The translations under genes were made by a program, and so were the position numbers. Below the pieces are notes generated by a model. The model saw nothing but the letters and a program-made list of their open reading frames with translations, searched no databases and was not told the DNA's origin. From Brachyspira hampsonii 30446 (GTDB lineage: Bacteria; Spirochaetota; Brachyspiria; Brachyspirales; Brachyspiraceae): a DNA stretch of 64,000 bases. The stretch spans positions 1,268,532-1,332,531 of the forward strand of contig NZ_JH994111.1 in the NCBI RefSeq assembly GCF_000316195.1. The letters are read 5' to 3'. Shown piece by piece: positions 27,918 through 35,222 of this stretch (the stretch's first letter is position 1; the number at the start of each line of letters is the position of its first letter).

Positions 27918-29045
27918 TTAAAATACACTATGTACAAATTCTTTAACGGCATTACCATTAATATTAAACTGTTCATTATTTATAGTAAAATATCCGTCCA
28001 ATACTCCTTTAGCAGTTTCCATATCTATCTTATTGAAACCACCAAAAGAATCGTATAAATAATTTCCTGTAACTGTAAATACAAAACTGAATCCTTCTTC
28101 TTTAGAATAATAATCTATAACATCTTTATATTCATGCGATTCAAAATTTTTATATACATACCATTTTTTATTAAATAGAAATTTAATAATTTTTGAATTC
28201 TGTGATTCAGGTTTAGAATCATAAATAAATACCGGAATAGGCTCTGTGTTATAAGAAGTATAAACTAAAGCAGCTGTAATATTATGAGTGTATCTCGAAG
28301 GATTTCTTCCAACTGTATTAATAGCTATAACTGAACTCGTATCGGTTATAGCATTTTCACTTCCCGGAACAACTAAATATCCTCTAGGAATACCATAATA
28401 AAATGCTGTATATAATGCTCTATTATATTTCCAATTTACCATAGAGGCTGTAAAATTAGTAAACTTAAATGAATACTCAGAATTAATCAAATTGCTTATA
28501 AAGGATTTTACATTTATCTTAGTATTATAAAAACTTGGAATTTCAATATTGAATTCGCCGACATTTTTTCTAAATTGAGCTCTTACAAAATTATCATAAA
28601 AATCTAAAAAATCTTTTTCCTTTTCTTTTATAATAAAAGACTGAGAATCTCCATCAAGTATATTAAAAGCATAGTAAGAAAAATATCTCTTTAGTCCATA
28701 TTTATAAAGTTTCCAAAATATTATATGATTATCATGAAATAAATATAAATATAAATTTTCTACCATATCCTCATTTATATGTATAGATTTTGGAATACTA
28801 GTAAAATCTCCTGTATAATATATCCCATTATTATTAGTAATAGAGACTGTATTAGCATCAAGTAAAGGAGTGTCATTTCTCATATATGATTTTGAAGGAA
28901 CTATCCTATAATTAATATGCACAAAAATAATTACAAATAATAAAATGAATATAAGAGCTGCTATAATAAAAATATATTTTTTTATATAGCTAGAAGAATA
29001 TTCATAATAATTATCGTTTGCTATAAGCCTCTTTTTTATACGCAT
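27918..29045 (-). CDS. Membrane-anchored extracytoplasmic protein of unknown function
   Basis: A 375-residue protein with a short cytoplasmic N-terminus, one membrane segment at about residues 24-47 (YIFIIAALIFILLFVIIFVH) and a large polar domain rich in Tyr, Phe and Asn. Phrases such as FYYGIPRGYLVVPGSENAI, VGRNPSRYTHNITAALVYT and FSFVFTVTGNYLYDSFGGFN suggest a folded periplasmic domain, but I see no known signature. Its start overlaps the stop of the DUF1385 gene by 10 bases (ATGCGTATAA region), so translation is probably coupled. The WYL regulator follows 14 bases later. Confidence 0.65.
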   Translation of the reverse strand: MRIKKRLIANDNYYEYSSSYIKKYIFIIAALIFILLFVIIFVHINYRIVPSKSYMRNDTPLLDANTVSITNNNGIYYTGDFTSIPKSIHINEDMVENLYLYLFHDNHIIFWKLYKYGLKRYFSYYAFNILDGDSQSFIIKEKEKDFLDFYDNFVRAQFRKNVGEFNIEIPSFYNTKINVKSFISNLINSEYSFKFTNFTASMVNWKYNRALYTAFYYGIPRGYLVVPGSENAITDTSSVIAINTVGRNPSRYTHNITAALVYTSYNTEPIPVFIYDSKPESQNSKIIKFLFNKKWYVYKNFESHEYKDVIDYYSKEEGFSFVFTVTGNYLYDSFGGFNKIDMETAKGVLDGYFTINNEQFNINGNAVKEFVHSVF

Positions 29046-30100
29046 AATCTTTCTTCTGCTGTGTTATCATTATTTTCCAAGACTTTTTTCATATCAGCCT
29101 GTACTTCTTCTTCAGTTCTTTTTTCGATTGATGTATCTAAAAGTTTAGATAAAGCAAATAATGCTACTTCTATTTCATCATCTTGAGGTCTTCTAGTAGT
29201 TATTTTTTGAAGAGCTAAACCCGGAAGTATAGCAAGTCTCATAAGAGGAAAATTATAAAATTTAAATCCTAATTTTAGTATTTCATAAGATATACCAGAA
29301 ACTATAGGAAGTAAAATTATATTGATAGCAAGCACAGTTAAATTTCCAACTATTTTAAGCGGAGTATATGAAGCATATATATATGTATATACAAAATAGC
29401 TTGTAAACATATAAAGCAGAATTGAAACTGTTAATACTAAAAACATAAATGTAGTACCGCATCTAGGGTGTATAGTAGTATAATCTCTTATATTTCCTGA
29501 ATCAGGATCTAATCCATGTTCATAAGCATTAACAACCATGTGTTCTGCACCATGATATTCAAACACTCTTTTTATATCTTTAAAAAATGATATTACAAGA
29601 AGATATAAAACAAATATAGATAATTTTATGCATCCTCTCACTAGATTAAATACAATAAAATTACTTTTTTCATCTATTCCTATAAACGTAGTTATAAAAT
29701 AAGGCAAAGCGATAAAAAGCCCCACTGCAAATGCCAAAGATACTAACATACTCAAAGTCATAGCTATGCTTTCACTTTTTTCTGATTTAGGCTTATTATC
29801 TTTTTTATTGTTTTCTTCTTCAATACCTGCAGTATTTGCAGAAAATACCAAAGTTTTATATCCCAATTTCATCATATCTACAAAATTAACTACTCCTCTT
29901 ATAAAAGGCATTTTAGTTAATTTATTCTTATTTTCAGGAATAGCAGCTTTAATAAAATCTATTTGTTTATCGGGCTTTCTAACAGCAACCACATAATGGC
30001 TTTTATTTCTAAGCATTATACCTTCGATAACCGCCTGCCCGCCTACTCCTTCCTTAATTCTATTTTCATCTAATTTTTTACTCAAAATATGTATCCTCAT
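29036..30100 (-). CDS. DUF1385 family membrane protein
   Basis: A 354-residue protein that opens with EGVGGQAVIEGIMLRNKSHY, the hallmark of the DUF1385 family (COG3872, sometimes called YqhQ). About four membrane segments follow (around 113-140, 150-172, 220-242, 250-270). Conserved polar motifs FEYHGAEHMVVNAYEHG and TIHPRCGTTFMFLV contain His, Glu and Cys and may bind metal, which has led to its description as a predicted metal-dependent enzyme; the role is not established. Its 3' end overlaps the next gene by 10 bases. Confidence 0.85.
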   Translation of the reverse strand: MRIHILSKKLDENRIKEGVGGQAVIEGIMLRNKSHYVVAVRKPDKQIDFIKAAIPENKNKLTKMPFIRGVVNFVDMMKLGYKTLVFSANTAGIEEENNKKDNKPKSEKSESIAMTLSMLVSLAFAVGLFIALPYFITTFIGIDEKSNFIVFNLVRGCIKLSIFVLYLLVISFFKDIKRVFEYHGAEHMVVNAYEHGLDPDSGNIRDYTTIHPRCGTTFMFLVLTVSILLYMFTSYFVYTYIYASYTPLKIVGNLTVLAINIILLPIVSGISYEILKLGFKFYNFPLMRLAILPGLALQKITTRRPQDDEIEVALFALSKLLDTSIEKRTEEEVQADMKKVLENNDNTAEERLCV

Positions 30101-30203
30101 TTATTTTTAATATTAAAGTAAAGTATATAATATACTAAATGCAATATTCTTTCAAGTATAAAAAAATCTTGAATTTATCAAAATAATTCATATATTGTAT
30201 AGT

Positions 30204-30611
30204 ATGAAATATATATTAATTGTTTTATCTATATTAATTTTTATATCATGTAAAAGCACAAATACTCAAATGGCAGCTATACCAGAAGAAATACATAATA
30301 AGGAAACAACTTCTTTACCTAAAGCCATTACATTGAGAGATAGGGCTGGATATTATAAGAGCAAAAGTCCTTATTTTACATTTAATGTGGATTTAAAAGA
30401 AAATGGATATGCTAATGTAGTATTAAAAGGCTGGATGGTTTATAGGGGCATTGTAAAGGTTGGAGACCCTAATTCTGAAGCTAAAAAATTTAGATTAGAT
30501 ATAGACAATATAACTTATGTAATACTAGAGTTTAAAGATTTAGAAAATGCTAAAGCCTCTGTTATATTAAAAAATGTTGTTCAGCAAGTTCTTGATATGG
30601 ATAAAATTTAA
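30204..30611 (+). CDS. Small lipoprotein of unknown function
   Basis: A 135-residue protein with an N-terminal lipoprotein signal: MKYILIVLSILIFISC, where Cys16 is the predicted lipidated residue, followed by KSTN. The mature part is a small beta-rich domain (YFTFNVDLKENGYANVVLKG, VGDPNSEAKKFRLDI). An in-frame TTG three codons upstream at 30195 is possible, but the ATG puts the basic residue and hydrophobic core in the expected place. No strong ribosome-binding site is seen. It is divergent from the DUF1385 gene and I do not recognise the family. Confidence 0.65.
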   Translation: MKYILIVLSILIFISCKSTNTQMAAIPEEIHNKETTSLPKAITLRDRAGYYKSKSPYFTFNVDLKENGYANVVLKGWMVYRGIVKVGDPNSEAKKFRLDIDNITYVILEFKDLENAKASVILKNVVQQVLDMDKI

Positions 30612-30638
30612 TATTTTATATTTTTCTAATAAATAAAT

Positions 30639-30666
30639 TTGACAAACTAATAATTTTAACTATATT
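30639..30666 (+). promoter_or_regulatory. Putative promoter of the MFS/isomerase operon
   Basis: A perfect -35 TTGACA at 30639-30644 and a -10 TATATT at 30661-30666 (16-base spacer) or TATTAA at 30663-30668 (18 bases). Transcription would begin near 30675, placing the heptanucleotide repeat and the small upstream ORF inside the 5' leader. Confidence 0.6.
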
Positions 30667-30688
30667 AAATAATATAGGATTATTATTT

Positions 30689-30787
30689 ATGTTCAACAGT
30701 CAACAGTCAACAGTCAACAGTCAACAGTCAACAGTCAACAGTCATACAAAATCAAATATTATTTCAGATAAATACAATTTATCATAA
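30689..30787 (+). CDS. Possible leader peptide (32 aa) built on a heptanucleotide repeat
   Basis: ATG at 30689 has AGGA ten bases upstream and opens a 32-codon frame ending in TAA at 30785-30787, 15 bases before the MFS start. Its first half reads MFNSQQSTVNSQQSTVNS, produced by the TCAACAG repeat. Because each unit is seven bases, gain or loss of a unit shifts the frame. Translation is not proved. Confidence 0.4.
   Translation: MFNSQQSTVNSQQSTVNSHTKSNIISDKYNLS
30693..30744 (+). repeat. Heptanucleotide tandem repeat (TCAACAG)x7
   Basis: Seven perfect TCAACAG units at 30693-30741 plus TCA at 30742-30744, located between the promoter and the MFS start codon. It is the only long perfect simple-sequence repeat I noticed in the window and is of the kind that varies by slipped-strand mispairing. 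Confidence 0.95.
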
Positions 30788-30802
30788 AAATAAGGAGTAC
30801 TT

Positions 30803-32092
30803 ATGTCAAAAGAAGAAAAAGCTGTAAAAAATAGTTTTAAGAAATGGTTCACATTTTGTGTTCTAGTTTTTGGAGGCGGAACGGTATTTAAATTGTCATC
30901 GTTAAAAGATGCATTTTATGTACCTATGCAGGAATTTATGAATTTAACTCATACACAAATAGGATTTGCTTTATCTGTTTACGGACTCGTACAAACCATA
31001 GGTAATTTCTTTTCTATTTACATATCTGATAGATTTTCAAAAAGAATATTAATACCTATTGGACTTATTGGTGTTGGTTTGGTAGGATTATATATGTCCA
31101 CATTTCCGCCATATTACGGCATATTGATTTCTTGGGGATTATTATCATTATTTGGTGAAGTTATATATTGGCCTGTATTATTAAAATCTGTAAGATTATT
31201 GGGTGATAGCAGCGAACAAGGAAGATTATTTAGCTTCTTAGAAGCTGGAAGAGGTATTGTGGATGTAGTTATTGCTTATAGTGCTTTAGGTGTATTTACA
31301 TTGTTAGGTTCTGGTTCTGCAGGATTAAGAGGCGGTATAATATTCTTCTCTGCTGCTGTTATACTAGCTGGTATATTGTCATATATATTATTAGAAGATG
31401 ATGTTGTAAAATTAGAAGATGAAAGCGGAAATAAAGTTTCAAGAGATAAAGTAGCTATGCAAGGTGTTATAAAAGCAGTAAAAAGTTTAGAAATTTGGGT
31501 AGTTTCATTAACAATATTTAGTGTATATTCTGTATATTGCGGTTTAACTTATTTTATACCTTTCCTTAAAGATATATACAGCATACCTGTGGCTTTAGTT
31601 GGTGCTTATGGTGTAATAAATCAATATGGATTAAAAATTGTAGGAGGCCCTATAGGCGGTGTATTATCAGATAAAGTGTTCCACTCACCTACTAAATATT
31701 TAAGATTTGCATTTTTATTATCTGCTATTGCAATAATAGGTTTTACATTTATTCCTCATGGACAATTTAATCCTTACATAGGTATGGTTCTTACATTAAG
31801 TTATGGTGCTATAATATTTTCTATGAGAGCAGTATTTTTTGCCCCTATTGATGAAGTAAAAGTACCTAAAGAAATATCAGGTGCTGCTATGTCTATAGCT
31901 TGTATATTTGGATATTCTCCTCAAATGTTTGCTTTTACATTGTACGGTAATATATTAGATAATAATCCGGGATTTGCTGGATATAGAATAGTATTTTTTA
32001 TAATGGCAGGTTTTTCAGTACTTGGAATATTAATATCTAGTTTACTTTTGTCAATGATTAAAAGAAAAGAAAAATTAGGAGTTCAAGAATGA
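30803..32092 (+). CDS. Major facilitator superfamily transporter
   Basis: A 429-residue protein with about 12 membrane segments in two halves separated by a charged loop (about 196-220: DDVVKLEDESGNKVSRDKVA). The loop between segments 2 and 3 is SIYISDRFSKRILIPIGLIG, close to the MFS motif D-R-x-x-x-R; the matching place in the second half reads GGPIGGVLSDKVFHSP. The substrate is not visible, but the start of a sugar-isomerase-like gene overlaps its stop by four bases (ATGA), so uptake of a sugar or sugar acid is the natural guess. AGGAG lies 5 bases before the ATG. Confidence 0.85.
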   Translation: MSKEEKAVKNSFKKWFTFCVLVFGGGTVFKLSSLKDAFYVPMQEFMNLTHTQIGFALSVYGLVQTIGNFFSIYISDRFSKRILIPIGLIGVGLVGLYMSTFPPYYGILISWGLLSLFGEVIYWPVLLKSVRLLGDSSEQGRLFSFLEAGRGIVDVVIAYSALGVFTLLGSGSAGLRGGIIFFSAAVILAGILSYILLEDDVVKLEDESGNKVSRDKVAMQGVIKAVKSLEIWVVSLTIFSVYSVYCGLTYFIPFLKDIYSIPVALVGAYGVINQYGLKIVGGPIGGVLSDKVFHSPTKYLRFAFLLSAIAIIGFTFIPHGQFNPYIGMVLTLSYGAIIFSMRAVFFAPIDEVKVPKEISGAAMSIACIFGYSPQMFAFTLYGNILDNNPGFAGYRIVFFIMAGFSVLGILISSLLLSMIKRKEKLGVQE

Positions 32093-33123
32093 AATTAGGT
32101 TTAGAAACAGAAAGTTATCATTTATTCTTTCAAAATAAAAGAATGAATATATTTGATTTTATTAATAAGACAAGTGAGCTTGGTCTAGATGGTGTTCAAA
32201 TTAATATTATAAAAGATTATAATTTAGATCCTAATTGGGGAACTTTAGAGACAGATGAAATTAATCATTTGAAGAAAGTTAGAGCATTATGTGACAAATT
32301 AGGGTTATATATAGAAGTAGATACAAAAGGCATAGATTTTGAGCATCTAGAAAAAGTTCTGAAAGTGGCTCATATATTAGATGCAGAAGTTGTAAGAACA
32401 TATATTCCAACGAAGGATCCTGTAATATCTGAAGAATCTGGTGCAGGCGGTAAATATGATCCTGCCAAGGTTAGACAATATTTTGATACTTCAATATACG
32501 AAGAAGCAATACCTAAGTTAGAAAAAATTATACCTATTTTAAAAAAATATAGAATCAAAATAGCTTTAGAAAATCATGAATATGAAACTTCTAAAGAATT
32601 AGTTTGGGTTATTGAAAAATTATCAAGTCCTTGGATAGGTTTATTATTTGATTTTGGTAATTCTATGATGGCTTGGGAAGATCCAATAGAAGCTGCTAAT
32701 AATATGGCTCCATATACATTCTCAACACATGCTAAAGATCATATTATAATAGAAGATCCAGAAGATGTTTATAAATATGTTGTATGCGGAATACCTATAG
32801 GTGAAGGTAATTTAGATATAAAAAAAATATATGATATTTTATATAATAAATCTCCTCTAAAAAGAATTAATATAGAATCATGCCACCCATATTGTGCACA
32901 GTTTAAAAGAGCTCCCGGTGTAGGCGGAGTAGATAAAGTAGGAGAAAATGCATTTAAAATACATCCTCAGCCTTATCCATACAATGAAATAAAGCCTTTA
33001 GAATACTATTATCCTCAAGAAATTTCTAATGAATATTTGGAAAAACTTCTTAAGGATCAGGATGAAGGGTTAAAAAGATCTGTAAAATATCTTAAAGACA
33101 TAAGAGATTCGTATTTAAACTAA
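32089..33123 (+). CDS. Sugar phosphate isomerase/epimerase family (xylose isomerase-like TIM barrel)
   Basis: A 344-residue protein with the AP-endonuclease-2/xylose-isomerase-like TIM-barrel pattern: an N-terminal strand MKLGLETESYHLFF, DGVQINI, a metal-ligand Glu in IKIALENHEY, the Asp in GLLFDFGNSMMAWEDP, the His in FSTHAKDHI and the Glu in RINIESCHPY. These four are consistent with a divalent-metal site used for sugar keto-aldo isomerisation or epimerisation. GEGNLDIKKIYDIL is also typical. The ATGA overlap with the transporter gene indicates coupled expression. The sugar is unknown. Confidence 0.8.
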   Translation: MKLGLETESYHLFFQNKRMNIFDFINKTSELGLDGVQINIIKDYNLDPNWGTLETDEINHLKKVRALCDKLGLYIEVDTKGIDFEHLEKVLKVAHILDAEVVRTYIPTKDPVISEESGAGGKYDPAKVRQYFDTSIYEEAIPKLEKIIPILKKYRIKIALENHEYETSKELVWVIEKLSSPWIGLLFDFGNSMMAWEDPIEAANNMAPYTFSTHAKDHIIIEDPEDVYKYVVCGIPIGEGNLDIKKIYDILYNKSPLKRINIESCHPYCAQFKRAPGVGGVDKVGENAFKIHPQPYPYNEIKPLEYYYPQEISNEYLEKLLKDQDEGLKRSVKYLKDIRDSYLN

Positions 33124-33146
33124 TACTGTATTTCTAATTAAGATAA

Positions 33147-33180
33147 TGGGAGATGCTATCATAGTATCTCCTTATTTTTT
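33147..33180 (+). terminator. Terminator of the MFS/isomerase operon
   Basis: GGAGATGCTA (33149-33158) and TAGTATCTCC (33162-33171) pair over 10 bp with one G-T, with a 3-base loop, and are followed by TTATTTTTT. Confidence 0.8.
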
Positions 33181-33192
33181 ATAATATATTAA

Positions 33193-34194
33193 TTAGAAAA
33201 ATCCTTCGCTTTTAGCTTCTTTACTCATAAGTTCTTTTACAGTATTTTTTATATCAGCATTATTAAAAAGTATATTGTATATTGCTTCTGTTATAGGCAT
33301 ATAAATATTATTTTTCTTGGCGTATTCATAAGCTGCAGTAGTAGCATATACTCCCTCAGCAACCTGTCCATGATTTTCTGCTATTACATCTTCATATTTT
33401 TTTCCTTTAGCTAAAGCCCGTCCAAGTCTGTTATTTCTGCTTAAACCGCTGGAACAAGTAACTATTAAATCCCCTATTCCAGAAAGTCCGTACATTGTAT
33501 CTATTCTAGCACCTTTACTTAAAGCAAATCTCACTATTTCATGAAGTCCTCTTGTTATGAGTGCTGCTTTTGTGTTATCACCTAGATGAAGACCGTCTAC
33601 TATACCTCCTGCAATGGCTATAATATTTTTTAAAGCTCCTCCTATTTCAACGCCTTTCTGATCCGTAGAATTGTATATTCTAAACTTTGGCGGGACAGTT
33701 AAAGTATCTCTAACATATTCAGAAACTCCTTTTTCACCTCCTACAACTACAGCAGTAGGCACTCCCTTAGCAGTTTCTTCTGCATGAGAAGGTCCTGAAA
33801 GTGTAAGTATAGATAAATCTCCAGATATTATACTCCTTGCAACTTCACTCATAGTTTTACCTGTTTTTCTATCAAGTCCTTTAGTTGCAGATACTAGTAT
33901 TTGTTCATTACTTATATAAGGTTCTATATTGGTACAAGCCTCTGCAAATGCAAAAGACGGTGTTACTATTATAATTATTTCATTATCATTAACAGCTTCT
34001 CCAATATCCATTGTGAAATTTATATTTTTATTTAATTCTATATTCTCTAGATAATTATCATTTCTATGAGCTGTGCTTAATATTTTATAGCTTTCTTCAC
34101 TATGAACCCAAACATTAATATTATGTTTTTCCGAAAAAATATTTGCAAGTGCTAATCCCCAACCGCCTGCACCTATAATACCTACATTTGCCAT
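33193..34194 (-). CDS. gpsA: NAD(P)-dependent glycerol-3-phosphate dehydrogenase
   Basis: A 333-residue enzyme reducing dihydroxyacetone phosphate to sn-glycerol 3-phosphate for phospholipid synthesis. The Rossmann motif GAGGWGLALANIF is at residues 7-19. VSATKGLDRKTG and LSGPSHAEETAKGVPTAVVV are family motifs, and the catalytic Lys and substrate region appear in EIGGALKNIIAIAGGIVDGL and GDNTKAALITRGLHEI. The length is normal. It stands alone, converging with the isomerase operon and about 110 bases before the TetR gene on the same strand. Confidence 0.95.
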   Translation of the reverse strand: MANVGIIGAGGWGLALANIFSEKHNINVWVHSEESYKILSTAHRNDNYLENIELNKNINFTMDIGEAVNDNEIIIIVTPSFAFAEACTNIEPYISNEQILVSATKGLDRKTGKTMSEVARSIISGDLSILTLSGPSHAEETAKGVPTAVVVGGEKGVSEYVRDTLTVPPKFRIYNSTDQKGVEIGGALKNIIAIAGGIVDGLHLGDNTKAALITRGLHEIVRFALSKGARIDTMYGLSGIGDLIVTCSSGLSRNNRLGRALAKGKKYEDVIAENHGQVAEGVYATTAAYEYAKKNNIYMPITEAIYNILFNNADIKNTVKELMSKEAKSEGFF

Positions 34195-34299
34195 ATAATA
34201 AAAATCCGATTTTAGTTTTATAATAATAGTATATATTAGTATACATAAAAAATAATTATTATCAATATAGAATTGTAAAAATATTATGTAAACTATATT

Positions 34300-34869
34300 T
34301 TATTTAAGAGATTTATCCAATAATGCACATATATTATTTAGTAAATCCTCTTTTTTTATTTTTTTATTATTGTCATCTTTTACCCAGCAAAGTATCACAG
34401 AAACTAAAGCGCCAGAAAAGAACTGAGACATTATTTTTGTATTTTCAGCATTTTTACTTTTCATAGTTTCACCTAAATATTCTAAAAATATTTTATAAAG
34501 TGATGAAACAAATAACAGTGTATTATTAGAATCTATTAATGATACATTAAAATACTGTCTGTTATCATCAAAATAATTAAGAACTTTTTCTAATATTTTT
34601 CTATGATTCTTTTTAAAATCATATATAGAATTATCTTTTTTTAATTCCTTTATAATATCCTCTTTTATATCATCTATAATTGAGTTTAAAAGTTCTTCTT
34701 TGTTATTAAAATGATCATAAAATGTAACTCTGTTTACCATTGCTTTTTCACATATTTCTGTTACGCTTATATCCTTTAATGAACTATTTTTCAAAAGCTC
34801 AAGGAGAGAATCTTTTATAAGTTTTTGTGTTTTTATTATTCTTAAATCTTTTTTTTCTTCTTTTTCCAT
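34300..34869 (-). CDS. TetR/AcrR-family transcriptional regulator
   Basis: A 189-residue regulator. The DNA-binding domain is at residues 8-62, with the helix-turn-helix in LKDISVTEICEKAMVNRVTF followed by YDHFNNKEELLNSI, the most conserved TetR segment. The ligand domain is helical and unremarkable. It is divergent from the nik-like operon and is the obvious candidate for binding the two palindromes at 35136-35151 and 35178-35193. A degraded MITE-like copy lies between its start codon and those sites. Confidence 0.88.
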   Translation of the reverse strand: MEKEEKKDLRIIKTQKLIKDSLLELLKNSSLKDISVTEICEKAMVNRVTFYDHFNNKEELLNSIIDDIKEDIIKELKKDNSIYDFKKNHRKILEKVLNYFDDNRQYFNVSLIDSNNTLLFVSSLYKIFLEYLGETMKSKNAENTKIMSQFFSGALVSVILCWVKDDNNKKIKKEDLLNNICALLDKSLK

Positions 34870-34886
34870 ATATATATGATAATTGC

Positions 34887-34964
34887 TAGAATTGTTTCAA
34901 AAATATTTTTATAATTAATAAATTTATATATATAATCTTGTAAAGTAGTTTTGAAACAAATCTA
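34887..34964. mobile_element. MITE-like element copy D (78 bp, degraded, internally deleted)
   Basis: The left end TAGAATTGTTTCAAAAATA (34887-34905) and the right end TAGTTTTGAAACAAATCTA (34946-34964) pair with two mismatches and match the ends of copies A and B. The interior is a 40-base AT-rich remnant including CTTGTAAAG, similar to the ACTTGACAA block of A and B. It lies in the gap between the TetR gene and the nik-like operon. Confidence 0.65.
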
Positions 34965-35094
34965 CTATATTTTTTATAAAACAATATTACAATAAAAATA
35001 TAGTTTGTCAAAGAAAATTTATTTTTAACATTAAAATATTAATAGTTTTTTTATATATAAAAAATTTAATTATATACAAAAATGTAGAATATGT

Positions 35095-35116
35095 ATTATA
35101 TAGCTTGCTATATAAT
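35095..35116. other. 22-bp palindrome upstream of the nik-like promoter
   Basis: ATTATATAGC-TT-GCTATATAAT is a perfect 10-bp inverted repeat around a TT centre. It lies 20 bases before the first TetR-type operator. It could be an operator for another regulator or part of the TetR gene's promoter region. Apart from this, the operators and the degraded element, the 353-base gap shows nothing else I can name. Confidence 0.4.
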
Positions 35117-35135
35117 TTAGTAAACACAATATTTA

Positions 35136-35151
35136 GTTAGTATAGACTAAC
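35136..35151. promoter_or_regulatory. Operator O1 of the nik-like operon
   Basis: GTTAGTATAGACTAAC, a 16-bp palindrome (5-bp GTTAG/CTAAC arms) ending 6 bases before the -35 box. It matches O2 at 14 of 16 positions (GTTAG-W-ATA-K-ACTAAC). Confidence 0.65.
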
Positions 35152-35157
35152 AAAATA

Positions 35158-35185
35158 TTGACATAACAAAACAATATGTTAGAAT
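35158..35185 (+). promoter_or_regulatory. Putative promoter of the nik-like operon
   Basis: TTGACA at 35158-35163 and TAGAAT at 35180-35185 with a 16-base spacer. Operator O2 covers the -10 box and O1 lies just upstream of the -35 box, so a bound repressor would block RNA polymerase. Confidence 0.6.
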
Positions 35186-35193
35186 ATACTAAC
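35178..35193. promoter_or_regulatory. Operator O2 of the nik-like operon
   Basis: GTTAGAATATACTAAC, the second copy of the O1-type palindrome, overlapping the -10 box. The centres of O1 and O2 are 42 bases apart, exactly four helical turns. Confidence 0.65.
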
Positions 35194-35222
35194 AAAAAAT
35201 AATAAAATAATGGAGATTTAAA

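Noticed and set aside
30693..30744. Short CRISPR-like repeat
   Set aside because: Units are directly tandem with no spacers, so it is a simple-sequence repeat.
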